Assembly (NCBI RefSeq): GCF_000143415.4
Contig: NW_003314262.1
Span: 1,167,960 to 1,231,959, forward strand
Length of the DNA: 64,000 nucleotides
Direction: 5' to 3'
Source: Selaginella moellendorffii
Lineage: Eukaryota > Streptophyta > Lycopodiopsida > Selaginellales > Selaginellaceae
A program made the translations under genes and the position numbers. A model generated the notes under the pieces. It saw only the letters and a list, made by a program, of their open reading frames with translations, was not told the origin of the DNA and did no database searches. Shown in pieces: positions 36,560-51,598 of this stretch (its first letter is position 1; the number at the start of each line of letters is the position of its first letter).

Positions 36560-37241
36560 GTCAGAGTGTTGTGCTTCCAAAACATTCACAATGGAGAAGC
36601 TCAAGGTCGGCGGGGATCAAGTGGCACGCTTCGCTGGCAGCATGAGCAGGATGCAATCAGGCTTTCCGGGATGGCAACTGTGCGAGGAGGTTGCATCGAG
36701 GCAGATTCACGGGCTCCAGATCCTGACTGCTGTGGGAGTACAGCGACCGTACCTCATGACGACCAGGTCTTTGTTGGCAATGTTGGCGATGCTTATGGTT
36801 ACGTAATGGATATCAGCCAGGAGCATGACTGCAAGTGTCCTGGGGAGCTAGACAGGGTCGTCAAGGCGGGTGGCTAGACGCATAACTGTGGCTGGCAAAG
36901 AAGACGATGCAGATTCGCTCATGGTGACCCGCAGCATTGGAGATTGGTCGTTCAAGAGCAATCTGCAGCTGAGTCAAGCTGTGAGTGCTGTTCCGGACAT
37001 TGTCAACTTTGACATCTCCAAAGGCTGCGACTTCCTCCTTATTCTTGTTTCTGATGGAGTCGATAAAAACAGCATAGACAATTAATTGTGGACAGATTCG
37101 GAAGGCGTTGCAGGTCAGAGACTACGAATAACTGAAGCAGGTCGTCTACAAGATCTTAGCGTCTTCTAAGAACGACGACCAAACGCTGCTCTTGGTCGAG
37201 TTGAAGGCAGTTGCTAGGCAACACGTTCATTCATCGCCTTA
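36560..37241 (+). pseudogene. PP2C-type protein phosphatase remnant
   Basis: Pieces of a PP2C catalytic domain in two frames. GSTATV...DDQVFVGNVGDA (36710-36800) corresponds to the GSTA...VANVGDS block. SLMVTRSIGDWSFK (about 36910-36955) matches LAVSRAFGD. VPDIVNFDI...DFLLILVSDGV (36985-37065) matches the FLILASDGLWD block. DDQTLLLVEL (37172-37205) corresponds to the final DNxT...V block. The N-terminal metal-binding DGHGG half is missing, and the frame shifts near 36870 and stops at 37083. It cannot encode an active phosphatase. Confidence 0.75.
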
Positions 37242-37816
37242 ATTCACAACGTCTAGTTCGTACACGAATCCGAGCTTGTACCAATGAATTGCGTCTACTG
37301 TCTGTCAAACTCTACACACCAGGATACGGTCAGAGTCGAGAACGATGTGAGATTGTCTCGAACTGTAGTTTGTAAATTCTCGCTTCCAAAGCTTGCGGGC
37401 GAAGGGGCAGATAAAAAACATGGGACTGTCAGCATTTCAAGAAGCCAGGATTATTTCTTTGACCCAGGGGATTTGTGAAAAGTTTAATATTTTCTTACTT
37501 CAAAAGAGCGCCATGACTTCGAGGCGGCAAAGAAGCGAGAAGCTTGTTCCTGACGTTAATACCGGGGTGACGGTACAACATTAGAGATCACGTTTGTCAG
37601 AAAGACAGCAAAGACTTTTTCCCCAAAACAAAAACTCCAAATACATCCGTGAAGAGAGCGCTCAATCGTCCCAATGCCGCCGCTGCTGCTGCTGCTAGCA
37701 CAGGAAGCGTGGCGAGCCCTGGCACTAGAACCCAAAAACACTAAAACCATCTCCTCATTCACTATATCATTTGACCGCCTTTAGAATCGGTCTCAAACTT
37801 GCGTCAGAATTGGTAT
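37242..37816. other. Intergenic, with mTERF 5'-end relic
   Basis: No intact gene. Around 37650-37745 the bases (GAGAGCGCT...CCCAATGCCGCCGCTGC, CTGCTGCTGCT, AGCACAGGAAGCG) match the start of the mTERF gene at about 35020-35110. About 37770-37816 resembles the spacer beside F-box copy 1 (about 35210-35300). This shows the F-box duplication carried a piece of the next gene. Confidence 0.65.
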
Positions 37817-39034
37817 TCATGCCACACGCCTCAAAGACGGTCGATAAACCACCGTTTCATTGAAACGATCTGTGAGCTGGGGTGGCTCTATCTCGCACCA
37901 TTTGTCCGTGTTCAGGTTGTAAACCACAACTGGAGCGTCGTCTGAGAAGCAGACAAGGTTGCCATCGGCGGCTGTCATCACTTGAAGCATATAATACTGA
38001 CGTTTAGGATCCTTTATAGCGCAGGTTACACACACAGCAGAAACTGCAACCAAGCTTCCATTGTTCTCAACTGTCCACACGCCAAAACCATCTACTCCAT
38101 CATCTCTGTCACAGGTAACCCCTGCATACACCCAGGCACTTGCAAAGTATTGCTGGCCATTGTACTCCCACAGCCTCGATGTGGACAAGCCTGGCTGCGG
38201 CAAAACACAGCACACACGGCTGTCGAATTCCCCTTTGCCAGCCTTGAATTGCCTTTCACAGCCTGTTGTGAACTTGAGGCTGCACACCACACTCCCAACA
38301 CTCCACTCACAACGTCGGATGTCATACATGCGCAGGGTAGTGATGTCGTAGTAGAAGTCGTCCATTTCTGGAAATGTGGGTATAAGGTTCATGTTGCAGA
38401 GCTCTTCCCTCTTGGTCCTCACTTTGATGTAAGCTTGCGAGAAGTGCAGCATACCCAATGCCGACCACGCTTGAGTGGCTGAGTCGTATACGTAGCCAGT
38501 GTGCCCCGTTGCAGCAGCACAGTGAACGCCCAGCTTGAAGAAACCACTGGCATCGTCCACAAACATCGCAAAGTCCATGGTCGCTTCTTCTGCGTCCTTC
38601 CACTGCAGAGCTGGTATCTCCATCCACTCGCAGGTGAGTGGATTGCCCACCAGGAAATGGTACTTTGGACGTGCTTGTGGTGGCAAGCAGAAGGCGCATA
38701 GAAGGCCGCCAGCGGAAGCCTTGATTCTAGCAAAAGTATAGGGCTTCCGCAATGGGGGTAGCTTGAGCTCTCGCCTGTGGCCCGACTCTCCAAAGGCGTA
38801 CAAGCACCAGCTCGTGTACTCGGAACCGGGGACGCTTGTCAGGATCTGGGGTGTCTCTTTGACACCAGCGTTGCGGCACCACAGGTGGCGAAAGGTGTGT
38901 GAGTTGATGATGGAGTTCCATGACTTGCAAACGACCAAGCAATTCGATAGTGTGGCCAGGTCCACAAAGCTCAAAATCATCTCCAAAGTATCATCCTGGG
39001 TGATGGACTCGATCCTCTTGTTTGAGCGCTTCAT
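37817..39034 (-). CDS. F-box protein with kelch-like C-terminus, copy 2
   Basis: Single exon, 405 residues, alignable end to end with the F-box gene at 35292-36458. It differs by a short N-terminal extension (MKRSNKRIE), insertions such as ERQFKAGKGEFDSRV, and many substitutions. The F-box ITQDDTLEMILSFVDLATLSN and repeats VYDSATQAWSALG, MYDIRRCEWSVGS and VVYNLNTDKWCEI are intact. Both frames remaining open suggests both copies function. Scraps of the same 5' end occur at 21.7 and 44.0 kb, so this gene start is mobile by duplication. Confidence 0.9.
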   Translation of the reverse strand: MKRSNKRIESITQDDTLEMILSFVDLATLSNCLVVCKSWNSIINSHTFRHLWCRNAGVKETPQILTSVPGSEYTSWCLYAFGESGHRRELKLPPLRKPYTFARIKASAGGLLCAFCLPPQARPKYHFLVGNPLTCEWMEIPALQWKDAEEATMDFAMFVDDASGFFKLGVHCAAATGHTGYVYDSATQAWSALGMLHFSQAYIKVRTKREELCNMNLIPTFPEMDDFYYDITTLRMYDIRRCEWSVGSVVCSLKFTTGCERQFKAGKGEFDSRVCCVLPQPGLSTSRLWEYNGQQYFASAWVYAGVTCDRDDGVDGFGVWTVENNGSLVAVSAVCVTCAIKDPKRQYYMLQVMTAADGNLVCFSDDAPVVVYNLNTDKWCEIEPPQLTDRFNETVVYRPSLRRVA

Positions 39035-39135
39035 TCGTTGGCTTCAACCCTAAACCTTAAAGATAATATTAATTTCAACGACCCTTTAATCCTTTTTGCT
39101 AGACTAAAGGATATTCCTTTGTTTTTCGTGCCCTA

Positions 39136-40126
39136 ATGGCGATGGCGGTCTTTCTGGCGCTGTGCGTGTTCGCGATTGGGTTCTTCGCGGCCAGGTGAGC
39201 GATTTCGGATCTCACAGCTCCTTTTCTGCTGGCTGATGCGATCTAGCGCAGGGGCGAGGAGAGATATGTGATTGACGGGACGATCAGATTGCAAGGTATG
39301 ATGGATTCGTCCTCTCTTCGTTTCGATTTGCTAGTTTTGCTCTTCTTATTCGCTAGATCTTCAATTGAAGCCTGCCAGTGTCAAGCTCTTGCTGAATGGA
39401 GGGGAGAAAATCACTTTCCCACTCAAGAATGGCTATTTCGCTTTGTAAGTAGCTTGTTAGTTTTATTTCATTCTTTCTATGCTTGTGTGATGTCTTATTC
39501 GAAAAACATGGTTTCGTTTATTTAGTCAAGGGATTCCGGCAGGCACACATCTGATCGAAGTCTCTGCGCCTGGATTTTTTTTTTCACCGGTACATTTACA
39601 GTCGAGTCTCGAAATTTTTTTCCTTTACAAATTCTTTCTTCGTGCAGCTCCGGGTTGACGTGAGTGCAAGACTGCACGGGCAAGTGAGAGCAAGTCGGTC
39701 GAGACCGGAAGAGTTCTCTCCGGTAACTTGGTGCTCGAGCCAATGAGACAGGAGCAATACTTCGAGGTGATCATCCTCTCTTGCTGTTGCTGTTCAAGAT
39801 ACATAAGTTTGTTTCGTTTCAGAAGCGTGAGCCGTTTTCAGTCCTCGGCTTGTTGAAGAGTCCCATGGGATTGATGGTGGCTTTTATGCTGATAGCCGTT
39901 GTCGTCCTTCCCAAACTTATGGACAACATAGGTAAGCAATTACGTTTCCCTTTTCCCTCCTTTCGTTGTAGTTGTTGGTTCCCTTTTTGTTCTTGATTTT
40001 CGCTTCTCCTCCTTTGGCTGAGTCGTGGTGCTCGCAGATCCGGAGGAAATGAAAAAGATACAGGAGGAAATGCGCAATCGCCCATCCCCGTCATTTTCAA
40101 ATCTTTTACAAGGGGCCCGGAGCTAG
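39136..40126 (+). CDS. EMC7: EMC7-like ER membrane complex subunit, frameshifted
   Basis: Seven exons: 39136-39194, 39252-39295, 39357-39444, 39526-39589, 39648-39766, 39823-39931 and 40038-40126. Features: signal peptide (MAMAVFLALCVFAIGFFAA), a beta-sandwich domain with IDGTIRLQ, VKLLLNGGEKITFPLKNG and LIEVSAPGFFFSPLRVDVSA, a TM segment (LMVAFMLIAVVVLPKLM) and a short polar tail. This is the EMC7/DUF2012 layout; the complex inserts membrane proteins at the ER. Exon 5 is 119 nt. It opens in the frame of LRVDVSARLHGQV but closes in another, LVLEPMRQEQYFE, so one base is missing at about 39678-39720. This is either a sequencing error or a broken allele. Confidence 0.82.
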
Positions 40127-40568
40127 CCATGTAGGAGAGCAAAGTCACAAGCTAGAAAAGGTTTGTGTCACATAGTTCTTACGAATTCAGACACTTGTTT
40201 GCAGCGAGAACTTGATTGATTGAAGGTAGCCACCTTAAAAGCGAGAATGAGTCTCGTTTATTCGATCTCGGCTTCACCAAACCAGTTGTCCGAGTTTGGT
40301 GTTTTGGTCGTAGCATTTAAACCGGACATGTGACCGCGCACCTCACTGCCGGAGAGCATATTCTTTTACAGGGCGGTGGTGCCTTGTTCGTCCTCTCGTC
40401 TCACACCGTCAGTGCGTTCTTTTTTTCTTCGTTTTTTCCTGCTCTCTTGTTCGTCTCACATCGTCTTCTTCTTGTTCTTCTTCTCTTCGCCTTCGGAGTT
40501 CTTCTCTTCTTCTTCCTTGTCTCTGTGTTTAGTTGGTCTTGTTCTTCGTTTTTGGTGGCTCTGCAGGG

Positions 40569-43101
40569 ATGGAGGAGAGCAAGATACTGGGCTGCTGGCC
40601 ATGGCAGCGGATGGGCACTTACAAGGTGAATACAAAAACCTTTTTTTTCTTCTATTTCTTCTTCTTCTTTCTTTTCTGGCTCCAGTCTTTTGCTGATTGC
40701 CTGGCCTTGTTGGTTTTCAATTTTCTTGTTTTGCAGTATCACTTGTTTCTACCGATATTCTTGAGCGCTGCTCATTCTCACTACTTGGGGACGAGCCCCC
40801 GCGACAATTGGTGTTTCCACATTCTCGTCATCGCTGCTCTTCGCTACGCGCTGTACCAGGCTTGGTCCAGCTTCGCTCGTCTACACGCCGTGGTGAAACA
40901 CCATCAGATCATATCTTATGCTCTCACTTACGAGCAAGTCGATCGAGAATTTGACTGGTAACTTTCGTTCTCCCTTTTGTTTTTGTCCATCTCATGGCAT
41001 TGTCTTTTCTCCTTTCAGCGACAATGGAATTATCCTGCACTCGTTGCTGGCTTACGCACTTGGACCCAATGACATCAGCGGGTTTTCCATTTGGAATCTT
41101 CGCGGTCTCGTCTACCTGATTGCTTTCCACGCCGGGGTCACCGAGTCTGCTTACTACTGGCTTCATCGGGCCTTCCACACGAAATCTTTGTTTCGTTCTT
41201 TTCATTCTTACCACCATGCTTCTACTGCACCCGAGCCAGCAACGGGTTAAGTACAGTCCGATTTTCTTCTTTGTTCTCTGAGCTGATTTTTCCGTGTGAT
41301 TGACGTGCAGCTTTTACTCACACTTTCCTAGAGGCCCTTCTCCAGACGGTTTTGATGTCTGTACCCATTTTTGCGTCGTGTTTTCTAGGCGGAAGCTGTC
41401 TAGCTCTCTTCTACGTGTATCCCCTGGCTTTTGACTTCTTCAAATACTTGGGACATTTCAACTGCGAGATCGTACCTTTGTGGGCTTTTCAGAAGCTTCC
41501 GTTGCTCAAGTATCTGATTTACACACCATCGTAAGTTCTTTTTTCTTATAAGTACCTAGAATAAACTTGTTTGGTTTTTTCTTTTGATCGCAGCTACCAT
41601 TCTCTTCACCATTTGGATCTCAAATCCAATTTTTGTTTATTCATGCCGCTGTACGATTATTTAGGTGGCACGCAACATCCAAACACTCACGCGTTTTACA
41701 GATCGATCAGGAAAGATGGTATGTACGCCTGGAAGTTTTTTGTCATTATCGTCACTACTTGCTTCCAGGACGAGAAGCTGTCCCGCAGTTCGTTTTCCTG
41801 GTCCATTGCATTGACATATTGTCCTCGCTGCACGTTGCTTTTAGTGGCCGGACCGCTTCGAGCGTCCCTTTTAGAGGCGAGTGGTACGCTTGGCTCGTTT
41901 TCCCAATCGGCTTAGTCTCCTGCTTCTGTGTATGGATATGGGGAAAAACTTTTGTGGCAACAAAGTATCTTCTCGACGGGCTACATGCACAGAGCTGGGT
42001 GGTTCCGAGATATGGATTCCATGTAAGCTAGACAGAAACTTTGTTGTGGGATTTCGCGTTTCTAACACTCTCTTGGATCAGTACTTCATTCCTGCTTGTG
42101 CTGCTGGCATCAACAGGCACATCGAACGAGCCATCCTGGACGCGGACGAGCTTGGCGTCAAAGTTATCAGCCTGGCTGCATTAAACAAGGTGAGCATCTA
42201 AATCTCCTGCGCTCTTGTTTTCTACTTCCCGTGCTTTCTGCAGAATGAATCGCTCAATGGTGGCGGCCTGCTGTTCGTGAAAAAGCACCCGAATCTCAAA
42301 GTCCGTGTTGTCCATGGGAACACACTCACAGCTGCGCTCGTCTTGCGGGAGCTCCCAGCCGAGACGAGCGAAGTCTTTCTGACCGGATCTACATCCAAGA
42401 TCGGGCGCGCAATTGCGCTCTATCTCTGCAGGAGGAACGTCCGCATCATGGTACCATTGTACTTTCACACAGGTTTTTCTTGCTTTCTCACTCCAGGTTC
42501 TTTTCCAGATGCTTACCACTTCGAGAGAGCGATACCAGTCCATAGTGGACGAAGCTCCGGCGGACTGCCGACATAATCTTGTGCAGGTGACCAAGTACCA
42601 AGCCGGTCAGACGTGCAAGGTGACAGTTTCCCTTCGTTTTCCTCTTTTCAGATGAAGAAAGGCTTTTCTTTGTTCGTTTTTCCCGCAGACATGGATCGTT
42701 GGCAAATGGGCGACGAGCCAGGATCAGAGCTGGGCTCCGCATGGGAGCCACTTTCATCAATTTGTGGTACCTCCTGTTCACGAGTACAGGAAAGACTGCA
42801 CGTATGGAAAGCTGGCAGGGATGAAGCTGCCACAGAGCGTAGAGGGCGTGCACAGTTGCGAGGTTGGTTGCTCGATGACATCTCCGCCGCTTTGATTCCT
42901 CACTTCTTTCTGTGTTGGTGGCTCCGCTGCGCTTTTTTGCAGTATACGTTTGACAGGGGGGTGGTTGCTGCGTGTCACGCCGGCGGTCTCGTTCATGCGC
43001 TGGAGAATTGGACGCATCACGAAGTTGGCAGCATTGACATCGATCACATTGATCTAGTGTGGGAAGCGGCACTTAAGCACGGGCTTGAGCCAGTCCTTTG
43101 A
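40569..43101 (+). CDS. CER3/WAX2-like cuticular wax protein
   Basis: Eleven exons (40569-40625, 40737-40957, 41019-41245, 41311-41530, 41594-41718, 41769-42022, 42082-42189, 42244-42450, 42509-42619, 42689-42862, 42943-43101) give 620 residues in frame, near the usual length of CER1/CER3 proteins. The N-terminal half is a fatty-acid-hydroxylase-type membrane domain with several TM segments and all three His clusters (HRAFH, HSYHH, HSLHH). The C-terminal half is the WAX2 C-terminal domain ([78 protein letters not shown]). The C-terminus favours CER3 over CER1. Known CER1 and CER3 act together in the ER to make alkanes. Confidence 0.9.
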
Positions 43102-44231
43102 AAGTTCAGAGCAAACTAAAGGGAAAAGAAAAACAAAACGAAAAAGACATTTTTATAAAGAAGGAAACAAAAAAGAAAGAAATCTCAGTTTACTTGTACC
43201 GATCAGATTTTTCAGCGATCACTGAGAAAGAGGAGAGAATCATAGCGTAGACTAATTTACTTGTAGAAAGAAGCAGCATCCTTCAATCTTTTGAAGAAAA
43301 AATCATAATTTAAGACTATTAGTCTAACGCATCCTTTGCAGAAACATGTTGAGCCATCTCGAGCTTGCTCTTGAATTCCACCCCTTGCGATCCACCATCA
43401 GGCCTTCTATAACATGAACTAATTTCCAAACACACTCTGGAAATCCCTGGATCACCCAGACCTTTAGAGATTACATTGCTCCATTCCAAGTCCCTGTGAA
43501 ACGAGCTCGGCTCCATGGAGAGCATCGAGTCCCAGCGAAGTATGCTTCACTGCTTGCACAAGTTTTTTCTTGCTGATTGCAATCTCCCAGCTAACCCACG
43601 CATCATGCACGACTAAGATTGACCACAGTTTGATTGCAATTTACCCCAAGAACAACTCCAAGAGAAAGCATTGTGCACTAAGCACACAAGACAAAATCCA
43701 TTGCTTGTTGCTCCCTGAACTCACTTTGATGTCCTTTTTCTCGGTTTCCTTACCATATTACTTTATTTTTTCTCTTCAACCAAGCTACCTTTCTCCCAAA
43801 CAATCTAGTTTGCTTTTGCTAGCTTTATTTTATTTCCACTCTCTAGTTCTTTTCCTTGCATTCACTACTAGGAAATCATGTTGCCCCTCTCATCAAGCAT
43901 GTTATCCCTACTAGAATCTCTAGGATTTCTTATTTGCAAAAATCCTTCAATCCCTCAATTCTTGAATGTGATCATCTCCAAAGTATCATCTTGGTCTATC
44001 CTCTTGTTTGAGCGCTTCATGATCGCGAATCTAACTTTTAAAACTTATCTTTCTCAAAGGAGGACTGACCGTACAAGAAAACACTCAGCTTTGGACAAGA
44101 TTCCGTGTGAGTCTTGATAATGTAAGTGGCAGCACAAAACTTGCATATAATTTACACCTCTTGCCAATAGAATCACTTCCTCGGTCCATCACTGGTTCTT
44201 CGAAACGAAGTGCATAGATGGAAACCAGACT
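43102..44231. other. Intergenic region with F-box 5' scrap
   Basis: Convergent 3' ends of the CER3-like and HEMC genes. It is AT-rich, with A-rich tracts at 43120-43180. Apart from an F-box 5' scrap at 43971-44020, I see nothing recognisable. Confidence 0.6.
43971..44020 (-). pseudogene. F-box gene 5'-end fragment
   Basis: Fifty bases nearly matching the start of F-box copy 2 (complement of ATCATCTCCAAAGTATCATC, then CTCTTGTTTGAGCGCTTCAT, including the initiator ATG). About 10 bp are missing in the middle, and there is no continuation. Confidence 0.7.
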
Positions 44232-45647
<1,416 letters not shown>

Positions 45648-45852
45648 AGCTCGCGCTTAAGGGGATAAAATAAGGAAGGGGCTTTAGGGTTTAAAGGTTT
45701 AGGTTTATTGGTTTAGGTTAAGAACAGAATATTCCAGAGCATCTTACCTTGAAAGAGATCTCATGTATACGGAGGTACGCATCTCTGCCGGGGGAGGTCT
45801 CTCGTGCTCCTCTCGAGTTCTTGTCTAAAGCTTTGCTTCGCGGCAGAGAAGA
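45648..45852. promoter_or_regulatory. Divergent intergenic promoter, HEMC / SDR
   Basis: The 205 bp between the two start codons must serve both genes. It includes a repetitive stretch with GGGTTTAAAGGTTTAGGTTTATTGG near 45686-45715 on the plus strand, i.e. telobox-like CTAAACC/AAACCCT on the HEMC strand. Teloboxes are common in plant promoters of housekeeping genes. Confidence 0.5.
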
Positions 45853-46963
45853 ATGCGAGGAGAGATCGCGCGGCGCGTCACTGCGGTGGTGGGCGTCGGG
45901 CCTGGCCTGGGCCTCTCAATCGCGCGGAGGTTTGCTCGCGAGGGCTACATCGTCGCCATTCTCTCCCGGAACCTAGGTCTGTGAATCCAATCGATTTGCG
46001 GCGCAGCGCCGCCGGGACGATGATCAGATCTGTGTCTGTGATCCAGAGAAGCTCATGAAATTGGCCGAGGAGATCGTGGAGAAGGAGGCCAAGGCGCAGG
46101 TCGCGGCGATTCGAATCGATTGCGCCGATGGCAAGTCCGTCAAGGAGGCATTCGAGGCCGTCCACTCGCTCGGCGCGGTGGAGAGTTTGGTAAGAACAGT
46201 GTGACGTATCCATCCTCGCAACCGATCCAGCAGCTTTCCAAGAATTCTTTCGCTAGACTTGATTGATTTTGATGGATACTTTTCTTGCGTGTTCTTCCTC
46301 CCAGGTCTTTAATACCAACACTCCATTTCCATGGCCGCCTCCCAAGTTCACGGACGTCAAGCCCGAGTCCTTCGAGCGATCCATCACGGTGCCAATCATG
46401 GGCGCGTTCTACTGTGCTCAACAGGTTCTTCTTTTTTATTTCTTTGATCGTCGTCTTCGCGAATCTTTCTTAAAGGGGCTAGCGCTCAAGATCCCCTTGT
46501 CGCGTTTGTAATGTAGGTGCTGCCAGGCATGGTCGAGCGAAGAAAAGGAAGCATTCTCTTCACTGGCGCCACTGCTTCGCTGCGAGGAAGCGCTGGTTTT
46601 GCAGAGCTTGGTATGGATCTTCTGCCTCTATCTTTGATATGATCCTAGATTTGATCTTGTAGCTTGCGGTAAGTTTGGCCTGCGAGCTCTCGCGCAATGC
46701 CTGGCGAGAGAATACCAGCCGCAGGGGATTCACGTCGCTCACGTTGTCATCGATGGTATGATCGCTTCGTCGCAGAAGTAAGAAATCCTCCGCCCCGAAA
46801 GAAGGATTTGACGATTTCTCCAATTCTTCGTTTGAGCAGTGCCAATGATCAAACTGGGCTAAACCCAGATGCCGTCGCCGATAGCTTCTGGCAGCTGCAT
46901 TGCCAAGACAAGAGCGCGTGGACCATGGAACTGGATTTGCGACCCTTCTTCGAGAAATTCTAG
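45853..46963 (+). CDS. Short-chain dehydrogenase/reductase, atypical active site
   Basis: Six exons (45853-45976, 46047-46189, 46305-46424, 46517-46610, 46663-46777, 46840-46963) give 239 residues in frame. It starts with a Rossmann motif, VVGVGPGLGLSIARRFAREGY (a GxGxGLG variant), and has the NT-type block LVFNTNTPFP, ILFTGATASLRG and a KFGLRALAQCLAREYQPQGIHVAHVVIDG block. The usual catalytic Tyr of YxxxK falls on Leu (LACGK), while the Lys remains. The catalytic Ser position is Ala (GATASLRG). It may be a related SDR subfamily that naturally lacks the Tyr, or a non-catalytic protein. Substrate unknown. Confidence 0.87.
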
Positions 46964-47070
46964 AGACATCCCTGTACAGTTTGTGTGTTTTATAGGAGCT
47001 CCCCTGTTTTAGGGTTCTTGGAGATTTTGATCTCTCTTGCGTGTGAGTGTTAGGGTTTTTGGGCGGGGCA

Positions 47071-51340
<4,270 letters not shown>

Positions 51341-51598
51341 AACAAACGCTTGTGTTGTAAAACATTAAAGGCTAGAAGCATTAGGGTTCTTGGGCAAAAA
51401 CCTAATTAGGTTATTGTGAGTTTGTGGGGAAGGGCGAGCAGAGATTTGGCAGGCGACTCCACTGCTCGATTGCGGTAAGCTCGCGGCGCGCCTCACTGGC
51501 GGGGCGGCGGCAATTCAGCTATGACGGGGCTTAGATCCAATCCGCCCTAACGCGCCTGCCAGCGATTTCTCTGTCTTGCTTCCTCCCGATGTTCTAGG

